From an uncultured Lachnoclostridium sp. (GTDB lineage Bacteria; Bacillota; Clostridia; Lachnospirales; Lachnospiraceae): a DNA stretch of 63,342 nucleotides. The translations under genes were made by a program, and so were the position numbers. The stretch lies in contig CANBKJ010000007.1 of NCBI GenBank assembly GCA_947369165.1, positions 1-63,342 on the forward strand, in the 5' to 3' direction. The first letter of the stretch is position 1. Every line of letters starts with the position of its first letter. This document shows positions 17,011-27,262 of the stretch, in pieces. The notes under the pieces were generated by a model that was not told the origin of the DNA, ran no database searches, and saw only the letters and a program-made list of their open reading frames with translations.

Positions 17011-18921
17011 ATGAAGGGTAAATGGATAGTAGGAATGATGATCTGCATCCTGTTTTGCGGTGTTATTTTTTTGCAGGCAGGCGGTCCGGCATATGCGGAC
17101 CAGACAGCAGTGGTAGTGACAGATAAAGGTGATCCGCTGAATATGCGGGTGGGTGTGGGAACCGGGACGGCGGTGTTGACGGTGATTCCCAATGGCAGTC
17201 AGGTTACGGTACTGGATACGGCAGCCGGCTCCGATGCCAATGGGACATGGTATAAGATCACTTACAATGGACAGGAGGGCTATGTGGCGGCCAAATACAT
17301 TTCTTTTACGGCGGTGCCATCTTCATCTCCGTCGGCGGCAACCACAGCGCCAACAGCTGCGCCAGCCTCGCCCACACCGGCGCCTCAGCCGGCAAAAGTA
17401 ACGGTTTACCGTACACAGACCACATACAAAAAGATCAGTGTACCAGCAAAATTGAAAAAAACCCGGACGATCTGTAAGAATACCTCTGGTAAATCGTTAA
17501 AGGTAAATAAGAAAAATGTTGTTTTAAAAAAGAATAAAAGTGTAAAAATAATAGCAGAGAAAACCAAAGGCAGCACAAAATGGTTTAAAATCAGTTTTAA
17601 ATACAAGAAAAAAACGAGAAAGGGATACATAAAAAGCACGGACCTGAAACCGGTTTTGAAGAAAGCGGCAGGAGGTGTCGTCACTGGGGTAAAGACGGCG
17701 CTTCGTGTGAGAAAGAAACCGGGGAACTCTAATCCTTACTATAAGGTAAACGGCCGGATTATGGTCCTGGCTAAAAAACAGTATATCCAGATTCTCAAAG
17801 TAAGAACCGTGAAGAAAAAGCTGTGGTACCGCATTTCATATGATTATTATGGAAAGACCTACTATGGTTATGTACAGGCAAAATATATCAAGCTGGCAAA
17901 GACCAGAGTGCAGAAAAAAGTTGCAGTAACTGTACTGAGCGAGAAACAGTTTGAGGAAGAGATGACCAGACAGGGATTTCCTGATTCCTACAAGGATTCT
18001 CTGCGCAAGCTTCACGCGGCCTATCCTTACTGGCAGTTTACGGCATACAAGACCGGGCTTGACTGGAATGCTGCTGTGGCAGCGGAATCGAAGCTCGGGG
18101 TAAGCCTGATCTCCAATTCCAAGTCAGCGGCGTGGAAATCCATGGAAAAGGGAGCTTATGACCCAGCTACAGGTAAATGGACAGTATTCGACGGAAGTAC
18201 ATGGGTGGCGGCCTCCAAACAGGCAGTCAGCTACTATATGGATCCGCGTAATTTCCTGACTACCCAGGGAATCTTTCAGTTTGAACAGCTGGAATACCAG
18301 TCCCAGTATCAGACAATGGATGGGATCAACCAGATCTTTAAGAATACACCATTTTCCAATGCCACATTTTCTTATGTTGACGATGTCACCGGGGCGGAAA
18401 AGCGGATCAGCTATGCCGATGCTTTTCTGCAGGCCGCAAAGGAGTCCGGTGTAAGCCCTTATCATCTTGCCTCCCGCAGCAAGCAGGAAGTGGTGACGGG
18501 ACCATCTTCTACCAGTACGGCGGTGACAGGAACCACCGAGAACTATCCAGGGATCTTTAACTTTTACAATATTGGTGCCTACAGCGGGGCAACGCCGATA
18601 TTGAATGGCCTGAAATGGGCAAGCTCTGGAACTACATTTCTCCGTCCATGGAATAACCGTTACCGTTCCATCGTCGGAGGGGCGATGTACATTGGAAGCA
18701 ATTATATCAACCGGGGACAGAATACCGGGTATTTACAGAAATTCAATGTGACTCCGAATAATACCTACAATCATCAGTATATGACAAATGTGGAAGCGGC
18801 GAACTCCGAGGCGCTGAAGACGAAGAATGCCTATAACGGTATGTTGGATTCGGTACCACTGGTATTTTCTATTCCTGTGTATGAAAATATGCCGGCGACA
18901 AATTGTCCGGTGCCCCAATAA
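17011..18921 (+). CDS. SH3-domain glucosaminidase (peptidoglycan hydrolase)
   Basis: 636 residues. The signal peptide (about residues 1-29) ends at GGPAYA. SH3 type 3 domains follow: about 30-95 (GDPLNMRVGVGTGTAVLTVI, TWYKITYNGQEGYVAAKY), a Ser/Thr/Pro/Ala linker, then lysine-rich SH3-like units to about residue 310. The C-terminal 320 residues form a LytD/LytG-type N-acetylglucosaminidase: GVSPYHLASRSKQEV, GIFNFYNIGAYSG and RPWNNRYRSIVGGAMYIG are characteristic. It should cut glycan strands in the wall during growth or cell separation. The very basic middle section may bind wall polymers. It lies 18 bp ahead of the cohesin-like gene, so both belong to an envelope operon. Confidence 0.88.
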   Translation: MKGKWIVGMMICILFCGVIFLQAGGPAYADQTAVVVTDKGDPLNMRVGVGTGTAVLTVIPNGSQVTVLDTAAGSDANGTWYKITYNGQEGYVAAKYISFTAVPSSSPSAATTAPTAAPASPTPAPQPAKVTVYRTQTTYKKISVPAKLKKTRTICKNTSGKSLKVNKKNVVLKKNKSVKIIAEKTKGSTKWFKISFKYKKKTRKGYIKSTDLKPVLKKAAGGVVTGVKTALRVRKKPGNSNPYYKVNGRIMVLAKKQYIQILKVRTVKKKLWYRISYDYYGKTYYGYVQAKYIKLAKTRVQKKVAVTVLSEKQFEEEMTRQGFPDSYKDSLRKLHAAYPYWQFTAYKTGLDWNAAVAAESKLGVSLISNSKSAAWKSMEKGAYDPATGKWTVFDGSTWVAASKQAVSYYMDPRNFLTTQGIFQFEQLEYQSQYQTMDGINQIFKNTPFSNATFSYVDDVTGAEKRISYADAFLQAAKESGVSPYHLASRSKQEVVTGPSSTSTAVTGTTENYPGIFNFYNIGAYSGATPILNGLKWASSGTTFLRPWNNRYRSIVGGAMYIGSNYINRGQNTGYLQKFNVTPNNTYNHQYMTNVEAANSEALKTKNAYNGMLDSVPLVFSIPVYENMPATNCPVPQ

Positions 18922-18939
18922 AAAAGTATGAGGTAGTTT

Positions 18940-20235
18940 ATGAAAAGAAAATTTGTATTTGGTGTTATGCTGCTTGTGACTGTTCTAGGTTTATTGCTGA
19001 TACCTGGTGAGGCGCAGGCGGCGAGTGCCACGGTGGAGTTTACAACGAGCACTTCTGAGGTTTCAACGGGAAGTGAATTTACCGTTGTATGTCGTGTGAC
19101 TTCTTCCGAGGTTTTCAGCGATGTAGAGATGAAAGTGCTTTATGATGCCTCCATGATGGAATTTGTCAGTGGTGGCAGGAAGGTGAGCGGAGAAGATGGC
19201 GTTCTTCAGATCTCATCCACTGGAAATGAGGACGAGGTGAAAAAGCGTACCTATTCTCTGCGTTTTAAGGCGTTAAAGGCGGGAGTGGGAGCCATTGAGA
19301 TGGGGAGGAGAATGACGGTGAAAAATCTGGAGGGTGATTCTTTTTCTGTATCTGCAAATCGTGTTACCCTCACGGTGAAAGAGCCTGAAAGCAGTGAAAC
19401 AACGCCGGATCCGGCTGCTGTGACGCCGGTGCCGGTGGCTACTGGAGCTCCCTCTTTGAGTACAAACAATAAATTGAAGTCCCTACGTTTTGATTGTCTC
19501 TCCATGACACCAAAATTCGATACGAATGTGTTGGAATACACGGTAAAGGTTGACTGTGACACGAATTTATTGTATTTTAATTATGTTGCGGCGCATAATA
19601 AAGCCGCCGTCAGGATTAAAAATAATGATGAACTGCTGCTGGGTGAGAATGATGTCAGGATTGTAGTGACGGCAGAATCCGGTGACAAGCGGGTGTACAA
19701 GCTCAAAGTGATCAAAGAGAGCGAGTCAGAGACACGGGTTCGGGAGCAGCAGGAAAAGGGGAAATCTGATATCACTTTTTCCGTGTATGAAAAAGAGGGA
19801 TCGATCTTTATCCAGAATCAGTACCAGTTTCAGGTGGTGGACGTAAAGGATGACTCCATCCTTCCCTCCGGTTATGTAAAAACTTCTGTGGATCTGGAGG
19901 GGAAAAGTGTCACCGCCTATACGATGGAAAATGACCTGGATAATAATTATCTTTTGATGTATCTCAAGGGGACGGAGACAGAACCGGTGCTCTATCAGTA
20001 TGACCGGATGGAGCGGACGGTGCAGCGCTATACCGGGACGATGACGCAGAAGGTCAATAAGGGCGGCAATGTTGCCCAGGAAAAGGAATTCATGCCGAAA
20101 TCAGGAGCATGGCTTTATGCGGCGCTGGTTAGTATGGCAGTGATCATACTTATACTGCTGATCGTGATCGTAAATATGGTTTTGAGAAGAAAGCTTGGCA
20201 GGGGAAAAAGGGAATTGGATGATATGGATTTCTGA
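18940..20235 (+). CDS. cohesin-like / cadherin-like membrane-anchored surface protein
   Basis: 431 residues with a signal peptide (residues 1-28, cleavage near AQA). Residues about 30-145 resemble a cohesin fold (SATVEFTTSTSEVSTGSEFT, then MKVLYDASMMEFVSG). Residues about 170-260 match the cadherin-like beta-sandwich family: NNKLKSLRFDCLSMTPKFDT, LEYTVKVDCDT and DKRVYKLKVIKE. One C-terminal transmembrane helix (about 395-420, WLYAALVSMAVIILILLIVI) precedes a short basic tail, giving an extracellular domain tethered by its C-terminus. No partner dockerin is visible in the window. It is in the same unit as the glucosaminidase. Confidence 0.75.
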   Translation: MKRKFVFGVMLLVTVLGLLLIPGEAQAASATVEFTTSTSEVSTGSEFTVVCRVTSSEVFSDVEMKVLYDASMMEFVSGGRKVSGEDGVLQISSTGNEDEVKKRTYSLRFKALKAGVGAIEMGRRMTVKNLEGDSFSVSANRVTLTVKEPESSETTPDPAAVTPVPVATGAPSLSTNNKLKSLRFDCLSMTPKFDTNVLEYTVKVDCDTNLLYFNYVAAHNKAAVRIKNNDELLLGENDVRIVVTAESGDKRVYKLKVIKESESETRVREQQEKGKSDITFSVYEKEGSIFIQNQYQFQVVDVKDDSILPSGYVKTSVDLEGKSVTAYTMENDLDNNYLLMYLKGTETEPVLYQYDRMERTVQRYTGTMTQKVNKGGNVAQEKEFMPKSGAWLYAALVSMAVIILILLIVIVNMVLRRKLGRGKRELDDMDF

Positions 20236-20259
20236 TAAAAGAAATGGAGAGTAGAGACA

Positions 20260-22719
20260 GTGAAGAGAGATTTTACAGCAAGTGCAGAAAGAGCTCTGAC
20301 GAAAGCAGGAGAGATCGCGGCAAAATTGGGAACTACTGCCATTGGGACGGAACATCTTCTTTATGGCCTGAGCGCAGTGAGCGGTACAGCATCCAGAATA
20401 TTAAAGGAAAATGGAGTGATTCGGCAGGATATTGAGATGATCCTGGAGGACATGACAGGTGGCGCTGCGCCGGAAAAGGTAAGGCGCAAGGACTGTGATG
20501 TCACGCCCCGGTTTGATGAGATCATCCTTTCCGCCGAGCAGATTGCAGAGAGAAATGAGGATTCCAGCATTGGGACGGAGCATATTTTTCTGGCAATCTT
20601 AAAGGCCAGGGATACCGGCGGTCTTATGGTATTAAGAACTCTGGAAGCAAATCTCCAGAAAATGTTTGTGGATGTGGTGCTGACCATGGGGGCGGATTTA
20701 AATGCTGCCAAGGCTGAGCTTTCGGGGAACCGCAGCACTGGAAAGAAAGGGAAGTCAGAGACACCGATGCTGGACCAGTATTCCAGGGATTTGGTGGAAT
20801 ACGCCAAAGAGGGGCGTCTGGATCCTGTATTTAACCGGGATGAGGAGATCGCAGGCGTGATCGAGATCCTGAGCCGGCGGACAAAGAACAATCCCTGTAT
20901 GGTGGGCGATCCGGGAGTGGGTAAGACCGCGATCGCTGAGGGATTGGCGATCCGGATCGCAGAGAACTCTGTACCAGAGACTATGGCGGGAAAGCGCATT
21001 CTTTCCCTGGATCTGTCGGGCATGGTGGCGGGCTCCAAATACCGGGGCGAGTTCGAGGACAGGATAAAGCGTGCTGTAAAAGAAGCTATTTCCACTGGGA
21101 ATATCATATTATTTATAGATGAACTTCACACCGTGATCGGAGCGGGAGGAGCAGAGGGGGCGATCGACGCCTCCAATATTTTGAAACCGGCGCTTTCCCG
21201 TGGAGAGATCCAGGTGATCGGCGCGACTACCAGAGAGGAATACCGCAAAAGAATTGAAAAAGACGCGGCACTGGAGCGCCGGTTTCAGCCAGTGGTCATC
21301 GAAGAACCGACGGTGGTACAGACCATTGGTATGCTTCGGGGACTCAGGGGGCGTTATGAGAGTTTTCACCGGATTAAGATAAGCGATGAGGCGTTGGAAG
21401 CGGCGGCAAAATTATCCGATCGCTATATCAATGACCGCTTCCTGCCGGATAAGGCCATCGATCTGATGGATGAGGCGGCAGCAAAGCTTCGACTGGCCCA
21501 GGCGGTGAAAAAGGGGCAGGCTTCGGCGGAGCTGGAGGATAAGATCCGGGAACTGGAGCAGTCCAAGGAAAAAGCTCTGATCAAGGGGGATATGGATCTG
21601 GTGCTGCAGATCCATGCCGAAGAGCAGGATGCCAGGGAAGAGCTTGATAAAGAATTAAAGAAATGGCAGAAAAAGCAAAAGAAAGAACAGGTACTTTCGG
21701 CACAGCAGATCGCCGAGGTCGTATCGGCATGGACGAAGATTCCGGTGAGCCGTCTGGCAAAGGATGAGACAAAGCGTCTGCAGAAGATGGAGACCATTCT
21801 GCATGAGCGCGTGGTAGGACAAAACGAGGCGGTGGAGGCCGTTTCCCGCGCTGTGCGCCGGGGACGGGTTGGTCTGAAAGATCCGAAGCGTCCCATCGGC
21901 AGCTTTTTGTTTCTTGGACCTACGGGAGTGGGGAAAACGGAGCTTTCCAAGGCACTGGCGGAGGCCGTATTTGGTTCAGAAAAAGATATGATACGCATCG
22001 ACATGTCAGAATATATGGAAAAGCAGAGCGTCTCCAAGATGGTAGGTTCCCCACCGGGATATGTGGGCTATGAAGAGGGCGGGCAGCTCAGTGAAAAAGT
22101 GCGTCAAAAGCCTTATTCTGTGCTGTTGTTTGATGAGATCGAGAAGGCTCACCCGGATGTGTTCAATATGCTGCTGCAGATCTTAGAAGACGGTCATCTG
22201 ACGGATTCCCAGGGACGCCGGGTGGATTTTAAAAATACAATCATTATCATGACCTCGAATGCCGGGGCGAACCGGATCATTTCCCCAAAAACCCTTGGCT
22301 TTCTTTCCAGTGAAGACGCAGAGCAGGATCATAAGCGGATGAAAGAGGGAGTTATGGAAGAGGTGAAACATCTCTTTAAGCCGGAATTTATCAACCGTAT
22401 TGATGAAATTATCGTATTTCATGCCCTTACCAGAGAAAATATATCCGATATTGCTTCCCATATGCTGGAGAGCTTCCGTCTACGGGCAAAAGAGCAGATG
22501 GATCTCACGGTCCGTTATGGCAAATCCGTTGTAGAATTTGTAGCAGAGAAGGGATTTGACAAAGACTACGGAGCCAGGCCTTTGCGCCGTGCCATCCAGA
22601 ACCAGATCGAAGATGCTCTGGCACAAGAGCTGGTCAATGGGGCGGTCAAGATTGGCGATACCGTTAAGATCACTGTAAAATCGGGGAAAATTTATGTTCA
22701 AAACTTCATAAAAAAATGA
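20260..22719 (+). CDS. clpC: ClpC-type AAA+ unfoldase
   Basis: 819 residues from a GTG start with GGAGA upstream. It has a double Clp N-domain (about 1-145), the first AAA module with Walker A GDPGVGKT (from residue 216) and [20 protein letters not shown], a short middle coiled coil (about 410-465, [13 protein letters not shown]), and a second AAA module with GPTGVGKT (from 553), [16 protein letters not shown] and the D2-small domain to the end. The short middle domain indicates ClpC rather than ClpB. It unfolds proteins for ClpP. The usual mcsA-mcsB-ctsR neighbours are absent here, so regulation by CtsR is not indicated. Confidence 0.92.
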   Translation: MKRDFTASAERALTKAGEIAAKLGTTAIGTEHLLYGLSAVSGTASRILKENGVIRQDIEMILEDMTGGAAPEKVRRKDCDVTPRFDEIILSAEQIAERNEDSSIGTEHIFLAILKARDTGGLMVLRTLEANLQKMFVDVVLTMGADLNAAKAELSGNRSTGKKGKSETPMLDQYSRDLVEYAKEGRLDPVFNRDEEIAGVIEILSRRTKNNPCMVGDPGVGKTAIAEGLAIRIAENSVPETMAGKRILSLDLSGMVAGSKYRGEFEDRIKRAVKEAISTGNIILFIDELHTVIGAGGAEGAIDASNILKPALSRGEIQVIGATTREEYRKRIEKDAALERRFQPVVIEEPTVVQTIGMLRGLRGRYESFHRIKISDEALEAAAKLSDRYINDRFLPDKAIDLMDEAAAKLRLAQAVKKGQASAELEDKIRELEQSKEKALIKGDMDLVLQIHAEEQDAREELDKELKKWQKKQKKEQVLSAQQIAEVVSAWTKIPVSRLAKDETKRLQKMETILHERVVGQNEAVEAVSRAVRRGRVGLKDPKRPIGSFLFLGPTGVGKTELSKALAEAVFGSEKDMIRIDMSEYMEKQSVSKMVGSPPGYVGYEEGGQLSEKVRQKPYSVLLFDEIEKAHPDVFNMLLQILEDGHLTDSQGRRVDFKNTIIIMTSNAGANRIISPKTLGFLSSEDAEQDHKRMKEGVMEEVKHLFKPEFINRIDEIIVFHALTRENISDIASHMLESFRLRAKEQMDLTVRYGKSVVEFVAEKGFDKDYGARPLRRAIQNQIEDALAQELVNGAVKIGDTVKITVKSGKIYVQNFIKK

Positions 22720-22820
22720 TGGCATTGGCATGTTTTTTTTGTTATAATTGAAGTAGAGATCAACTGCCTGTAAGAGGGTCAGGAGGATATAATCAGCAAG
22801 AAACTAAGGAGGATACTGGT

Positions 22821-23234
22821 ATGGGTGTAGTTGAGGAAATGATCCGCAAGGAGGACGATGGTTCTCTCAGTTTTGGAAACTATCTTCTGGATTCAAAGAC
22901 AAAGAAATCGGATTTTGAGTATCAGGGAGATATGTATAAGGTGAAGACCTTTCGGGAGATTACAAAGCTGGAGAAAAATGGTCTGTTTGTGTATGAGTCA
23001 GTCCCTGGAAGCGCCGTTACAAATTATGTGGATGATGGAAACGATGTATCTTTTGTGGTGGAAGCAGCAGAGGACATAAGTTTTACACTGGAGCTTGAGC
23101 CATCACAGGAGTACAAGGTAATGCTTGACGGAAATGAGCTGGGAACGATGAAGACCAATCTGGGAGGAAAGCTCAATGTGAGCATCGAACTTGATGAAGG
23201 AAAACAGGCAGATATCAAGGTAAGTAAATGTTAG
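22821..23234 (+). CDS. small conserved protein of unknown function
   Basis: 137 residues, acidic, no signal peptide or transmembrane segment. It is rich in beta-strand pattern (SFTLELEPSQEYKVMLDGNE, GKLNVSIELDEGKQADIKVS). Similar small proteins are encoded near radA in Lachnospiraceae and are sometimes named endosialidase-like, a label the sequence here does not support. AAGGAGG precedes the ATG. A TATAAT box lies at 22743-22748 but a good -35 is not evident. A 12-bp hairpin follows the gene. Confidence 0.7.
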   Translation: MGVVEEMIRKEDDGSLSFGNYLLDSKTKKSDFEYQGDMYKVKTFREITKLEKNGLFVYESVPGSAVTNYVDDGNDVSFVVEAAEDISFTLELEPSQEYKVMLDGNELGTMKTNLGGKLNVSIELDEGKQADIKVSKC

Positions 23235-23268
23235 TACTAAAACAATGATAGTTACCTGAACTGAGAAC

Positions 23269-23298
23269 GGCGCCAATCTGTGGATTCAGATTGGCGCC
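23269..23298. repeat. 12-bp perfect hairpin ahead of radA
   Basis: GGCGCCAATCTG (23269-23280) and CAGATTGGCGCC (23287-23298) form a perfect stem with a 6-nt loop. There is no T tract after it, so it is not a standard intrinsic terminator. Its GGCGCCAAT core resembles the inner part of the TTAGCTCGACGGYGCC palindromes elsewhere in the window. Confidence 0.6.
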
Positions 23299-23325
23299 AC
23301 TGTTAGTCAATGTTGAAAGGAAATT

Positions 23326-24720
23326 ATGGCAAAGGCAAAGAACATATTTTATTGTAAAGAATGTGGTACGGAGACCGGAAAATGGCAGGGACAGTGTCCT
23401 GGCTGTGGAGAGTGGAACACATTGGTTGAGGCGCCGGATACCGGTGCTCCAGGGAGAAAGACAGGGGCAGTGGCCTCCAGAGCCGGACAGGCAGAACCTA
23501 CCAGATTAAAGGATATTACCATTGAAAACGAGCACCGGATGATGACTGGCATCGGGGAACTTGACCGGGTCCTGGGAGGTGGCATCGTGGCTGGTTCGCT
23601 GGTATTGGTGGGGGGAGATCCGGGCATTGGCAAATCAACTCTTCTGCTGCAGATGTGTAAAATGCTTTCTGACCAGGGCGAGAAGATTCTTTATGTGTCG
23701 GGAGAGGAATCTCTCAAGCAGATCAAGCTGAGAGGAGACCGCATCGGGGAATTTTCTGATTCCATCTATCTTTTGTCGGAGACAAACATCTCGGACATCG
23801 ATCATGCCATTGGGAAGGTTCAGCCAGCGGTGGTCATTGTGGACTCGATTCAGACGATGTACGATGAGCGAATCGATGCGGCACCGGGCAGTATCAGCCA
23901 GGTGCGTGAGATCACGTCCATCCTTTTACGCATCGCCAAGAGCAGGGGAATCAGTATTTTCATCGTGGGACATGTGACAAAGGAAGGAAATGTGGCAGGG
24001 CCCCGCATGCTGGAACATATGGTGGATACGGTGCTTTATTTTGAAGGAGATTCAGCGGCAGCCTACCGTATCCTGCGGGGAGTAAAAAACCGGTTTGGTT
24101 CCACCAATGAGATCGGTGTATTTGAGATGAAAGGAAAAGGACTGGTGGAGGTACCCAACCCATCTGAATATATGATGCAGGGAAAACCGGTGGGTGAGTC
24201 CGGTTCCGTGGTGGCATGCGCGGTGGAAGGAACGAGATCTTTTATGATTGAGGTTCAGGCTTTGGTTTGTCACACCTATTTTAATATGCCACGGAGAACG
24301 GCGGCGGGGACGGATTACAACCGGATCAACCTGCTGATCGCAGTGCTGGAGAAGCGTCTGGGCATCCGTCTCTCAGACAGTGATGCCTACGTCAATGTGG
24401 CAGGTGGAATGAGGATCACAGAACCGGCGCTGGATCTTGCCATCATTACTGCGATCATGTCCAGTCACAGTGGAAGAGCCATGGATGACCGCACCGTGAT
24501 TTTTGGCGAGGTAGGTCTGGTGGGCGAGGTGAGGGCGGTTCCTCAGGCAGAAAAACGGGTGGCGGAAGCAGTGAAAACCGGATATCAGACCTGTATTCTG
24601 CCGGAGGCAAATAAAAAAATGATCGAAAAAAGCGGAGGGCTGGATTTGTCTGGTATCCGCCTGGTGGGAATCCGCAACATCCGGGAACTGGCAGATCAAA
24701 TTCGCGTGAATATAACATGA
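23326..24720 (+). CDS. radA: RadA/Sms DNA repair ATPase
   Basis: 464 residues, the standard RadA size. An N-terminal C4 zinc finger (FYCKECGTETGKWQGQCPGC) is followed by a RecA-like core with Walker A GGDPGIGKST, the RadA signature KNRFGS, and a C-terminal Lon-protease-like domain (VAGGMRITEPALDLAIITAI) without catalytic activity. It promotes branch migration and processing of recombination intermediates. The start ATG has GAAAGGAAATT upstream. Downstream genes encode small membrane proteins spaced 30 bp away. Confidence 0.95.
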   Translation: MAKAKNIFYCKECGTETGKWQGQCPGCGEWNTLVEAPDTGAPGRKTGAVASRAGQAEPTRLKDITIENEHRMMTGIGELDRVLGGGIVAGSLVLVGGDPGIGKSTLLLQMCKMLSDQGEKILYVSGEESLKQIKLRGDRIGEFSDSIYLLSETNISDIDHAIGKVQPAVVIVDSIQTMYDERIDAAPGSISQVREITSILLRIAKSRGISIFIVGHVTKEGNVAGPRMLEHMVDTVLYFEGDSAAAYRILRGVKNRFGSTNEIGVFEMKGKGLVEVPNPSEYMMQGKPVGESGSVVACAVEGTRSFMIEVQALVCHTYFNMPRRTAAGTDYNRINLLIAVLEKRLGIRLSDSDAYVNVAGGMRITEPALDLAIITAIMSSHSGRAMDDRTVIFGEVGLVGEVRAVPQAEKRVAEAVKTGYQTCILPEANKKMIEKSGGLDLSGIRLVGIRNIRELADQIRVNIT

Positions 24721-24750
24721 GGGCACAATACGAAGTGAAGGGAGAACAAT

Positions 24751-25203
24751 ATGTACGAAAAGACACAAAAAATGGCGACACCGGGATTTCGGCTTTTGAC
24801 TGCTCTGGTTTTGTTGGTGGTGGGGCTTATATGGCAGATCACTTCTGGTAAGGTTCTGGACATGTATGCCTTTTATATTATGTCGGCGGCAATGTTTTCC
24901 CTTGCCAGTGTGATCCTTGCAAAACTTTCCCGCACTGACAATCATTTTATCCTCTATGTCATTTTCAACATGGTGGTTCTGATCGTCGGTGTCGCTCTGA
25001 CTGGATCAGGGGGATTTTCCGGAGTAGTACTTTACAGTATATGGGGAATCTGTGTGATCGCGGAGTGGGTGGTCAATGCTGTGCTTTTGCCGTGCGAGGA
25101 CATTCTGAAACGGGTGGTCATGGGGGTTGTGGCAGCAGCTGTGAATCTCATTCTTGTTGCCATCGTTTTTATGATTCCTATTTTGCTTCAGGTAAACGCA
25201 TAG
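24751..25203 (+). CDS. small integral membrane protein
   Basis: 150 residues with about five hydrophobic helices: LLTALVLLVVGLIWQI, YAFYIMSAAMFSLASVILA, FILYVIFNMVVLIVGVALTG, VVLYSIWGICVIAEWVVNAV and VVAAAVNLILVAIVFMIPIL. No recognisable family motif. GGGAG precedes the ATG. It is only 25 bp from the next membrane-protein gene, so they probably function together; the role is unknown. Confidence 0.65.
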   Translation: MYEKTQKMATPGFRLLTALVLLVVGLIWQITSGKVLDMYAFYIMSAAMFSLASVILAKLSRTDNHFILYVIFNMVVLIVGVALTGSGGFSGVVLYSIWGICVIAEWVVNAVLLPCEDILKRVVMGVVAAAVNLILVAIVFMIPILLQVNA

Positions 25204-25228
25204 AAAGATAGACATGGAGGGAATGGAA

Positions 25229-25876
25229 ATGAAAGAACGACTCAAAAAGATTTCAGCAGGATTGCTCATTATTCTGCTGTCTTTGGTAGGATTGTGGGAG
25301 TATATGCAGCTGTATCTGTATTTTGATATCCCTCAGGCGGTAGTGATTCTGCCAGTCGCCGGAGCATTGTCAGCAATTTTTTTGAAAAAACTAGCATGGG
25401 TGGTGCCGGGTGCTTCCATGCTGATCTGCATTGTGTACCAGCTGATAGAGAAAAGATCCAGTTCGGTAGGCATCGTGGAAACCTCCAAACTAAAAGTAAT
25501 TCTGTCTATTTTACCTGTGATAATTATTTTTATGGCTGTTGGCATTGCCGGAGGTTTTCTGGTGAGGGTGCTGATTCAGAAAAAAAGGCCGCTGGCTGTG
25601 GGGATTCTATGCTGTCTGCTGGGAGTGCTCATCACTTTTGGAGGCAGTGTAGTGATGTTCAGGAATCCTCTGTATCCATTTATGGCGAAGGCATCGATCA
25701 ATCAATATGCAAAAAAATTTCAAAGTGACAGTTATAAGATCAGCGAAGTTTCTGTATACTACAGTTTAGAGGATCTGCAGTATCAGGGGCGTGTGGTGAT
25801 GAGTGATGGGATTGTGTATGCGTTGTATCATGATCGTGACACAGAAGAGGTGACAGAAAGCAACGTGAACGAATAG
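25229..25876 (+). CDS. integral membrane protein of unknown function
   Basis: About 215 residues starting at ATG 25229, preferred over ATGs at 25214 and 25223 because GGAGGG (25216-25221) lies 7 nt before it. At least five hydrophobic helices occupy residues 1-150, and the last 60 residues (YPFMAKASINQYAKKFQSDS onward) form a soluble, probably extracytoplasmic tail resembling the small domains of LPXTG-independent lipoprotein-like proteins. No motif allows a functional call. It follows the preceding membrane gene closely and is followed by a 230-bp gap with the cys operon promoter. Confidence 0.65.
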   Translation: MKERLKKISAGLLIILLSLVGLWEYMQLYLYFDIPQAVVILPVAGALSAIFLKKLAWVVPGASMLICIVYQLIEKRSSSVGIVETSKLKVILSILPVIIIFMAVGIAGGFLVRVLIQKKRPLAVGILCCLLGVLITFGGSVVMFRNPLYPFMAKASINQYAKKFQSDSYKISEVSVYYSLEDLQYQGRVVMSDGIVYALYHDRDTEEVTESNVNE

Positions 25877-25958
25877 AATAGGTTTTCGTGAGCCCGATTC
25901 AGTGGCTGGTAGGACCTGAGATTAAAAAAATGTGTAAAAAAAGGAAAATAGTTGCAAA

Positions 25959-25987
25959 TTGACATAATTGTAACATTTATGTAAAAT
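25959..25987 (+). promoter_or_regulatory. sigma-A promoter of the cysD operon
   Basis: TTGACA (25959-25964), a 17-bp spacer and TAAAAT (25982-25987). The leader to cysD would be about 110 nt; it contains a small GCATGC...GCATG hairpin near 26044-26060. I do not recognise a riboswitch in it. Confidence 0.75.
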
Positions 25988-26105
25988 ATAACAATAGTAT
26001 GACAAAATGATATATAGGGTACAAGGTTATGTGTTTCATGTTTGCATGCAAAAGCATGACTTTATGGCCCTGACATTTTAAAATAACAAAATTGGAGGAA
26101 ACGCC

Positions 26106-26987
26106 GTGGACCATTTGGATATGTTGGAGTATAAGAGTGTTCATATTTTGCGGGAGGCATACAGTGAATTGGGAAATCTGTGTATGCTCTGGTCGATTGG
26201 AAAGGATAGCACAGTTCTTCTCTGGCTTGCCAGAAAGGCCTTTTTTGGACATGTTCCAATCCCCCTCGTACATGTGGACACCCATTTTAAGATCAAAGAG
26301 ATGATTGAATACAGAGACCGCCTGGCGGCAGAGTGGAATCTGGATATGATTTACGGAGAAAACACCGAGGCGTTGGAGAAAAAGGCTACGTTTCCGGATG
26401 GAAATGCCACCCATCTGGAGTGTTGCAAATCGCTGAAAACAGAAGCTTTGACCAATACCCTCAATGCCAGCTGGCCCCGTTACCGTTTTAATCACGGGAA
26501 GGGAGTTTACGAAAAGGATGTCAACATTGAACCGTATACCGGTGTGATCGTCGGTGTCCGGGCAGACGAGGAAGGAAGCAGATCCAAAGAACGATATTTC
26601 TCACCGAGAGATAAAAACAATGATTGGGATGTGGGAGACCAGCCGCCAGAATTTTGGAACCAGTACAAGACCGATTTTGCACCGGGGACCCACGTACGTG
26701 TGCATCCTCTGCTGGACTGGACAGAGTTGGATATCTGGGAGTATATCGAGAGAGAAAATATTCCTGTTGTTCCGCTGTATTTTGACCAGGGCAATGGAAA
26801 ACGCTACCGCTCCCTTGGGTGCGCCCCCTGCACCGGAACGGTAGATTCCACAGCAAAAAATGTAAGAGAGATCATAGAAGAATTGAAAACCGGAAAATTT
26901 GCCAATATCGCTGAGAGATCCGGGCGCGCCCAGGATAAAGAGGGAGGCGGCGGTCTGGAAGAACTGCGCAAAGAAGGATACATGTGA
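26106..26987 (+). CDS. cysD: sulfate adenylyltransferase subunit CysD
   Basis: 293 residues from GTG 26106 with GGAGGAA in front. This is the PP-loop subunit of the CysDN-type ATP sulfurylase: the P-loop SIGKDST is at residues 30-36, with [32 protein letters not shown] and the C-terminal [15 protein letters not shown] all characteristic. With CysN it makes adenylyl sulfate (APS) from sulfate and ATP. It is the first gene of cysD-cysN-cysC-arylsulfotransferase. No APS/PAPS reductase or sulfate permease is present in the window, so the operon appears built to supply activated sulfate rather than sulfide. Confidence 0.96.
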   Translation: MDHLDMLEYKSVHILREAYSELGNLCMLWSIGKDSTVLLWLARKAFFGHVPIPLVHVDTHFKIKEMIEYRDRLAAEWNLDMIYGENTEALEKKATFPDGNATHLECCKSLKTEALTNTLNASWPRYRFNHGKGVYEKDVNIEPYTGVIVGVRADEEGSRSKERYFSPRDKNNDWDVGDQPPEFWNQYKTDFAPGTHVRVHPLLDWTELDIWEYIERENIPVVPLYFDQGNGKRYRSLGCAPCTGTVDSTAKNVREIIEELKTGKFANIAERSGRAQDKEGGGGLEELRKEGYM

Positions 26988-27262
26988 AGTGTGACTAAAG
27001 TCGCGAGAGCGGCAGCGGCAAGTAAACTTGCCGCTGACATTTGAGCGACGGACATCATGAGTACGTAGCGAAGCGGAGTACGAATGTGCCTGTGCGAAGC
27101 ACAGGGTCACACGTAGTAATTAATTGTTTGTGCCGCCTGTGCGGCAGCACAGGTCACATGTTATGTACTGAGCTTGTCATGCGGCCGGCACAAATTTATT
27201 TGTGTCCGGACATATGACAGATAGTGTCAGCATATCAAGAAAAGGATTGGAGCAATTGCGAT
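26988..27262. repeat. hairpin string between cysD and cysN
   Basis: This 275-bp stretch without a gene contains a series of stem-loops: AGCGGCAAG/CTTGCCGCT (27014-27035), CCTGTGC-GAA-GCACAGG (27089-27105), CCTGTGC-GGCA-GCACAGG (about 27136-27153), and a long one (about 27175-27220) whose CCGGCACAAAT/ATTTGTGTCCGG core is extended by TGTCAT/ATGACA. The second and third are near-identical units each followed by GTCACA. Such a spacer could separate or stabilise segments of the operon mRNA. It could also be inserted repeat DNA. Confidence 0.6.

Noticed and set aside
23269-23298. Hairpin as an intrinsic terminator
   Set aside because: No T tract follows; kept as a repeat-like hairpin instead.
25988-26105. 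Riboswitch in the cysD leader
   Set aside because: The leader has only a small GCATGC hairpin and no conserved core of the SAM, T-box or other classes I could recognise.
27224-27262. GTG at 27224 as the cysN start
   Set aside because: It lies next to the large hairpin, lacks a Shine-Dalgarno, and the conserved family start is at the ATG at 27263.
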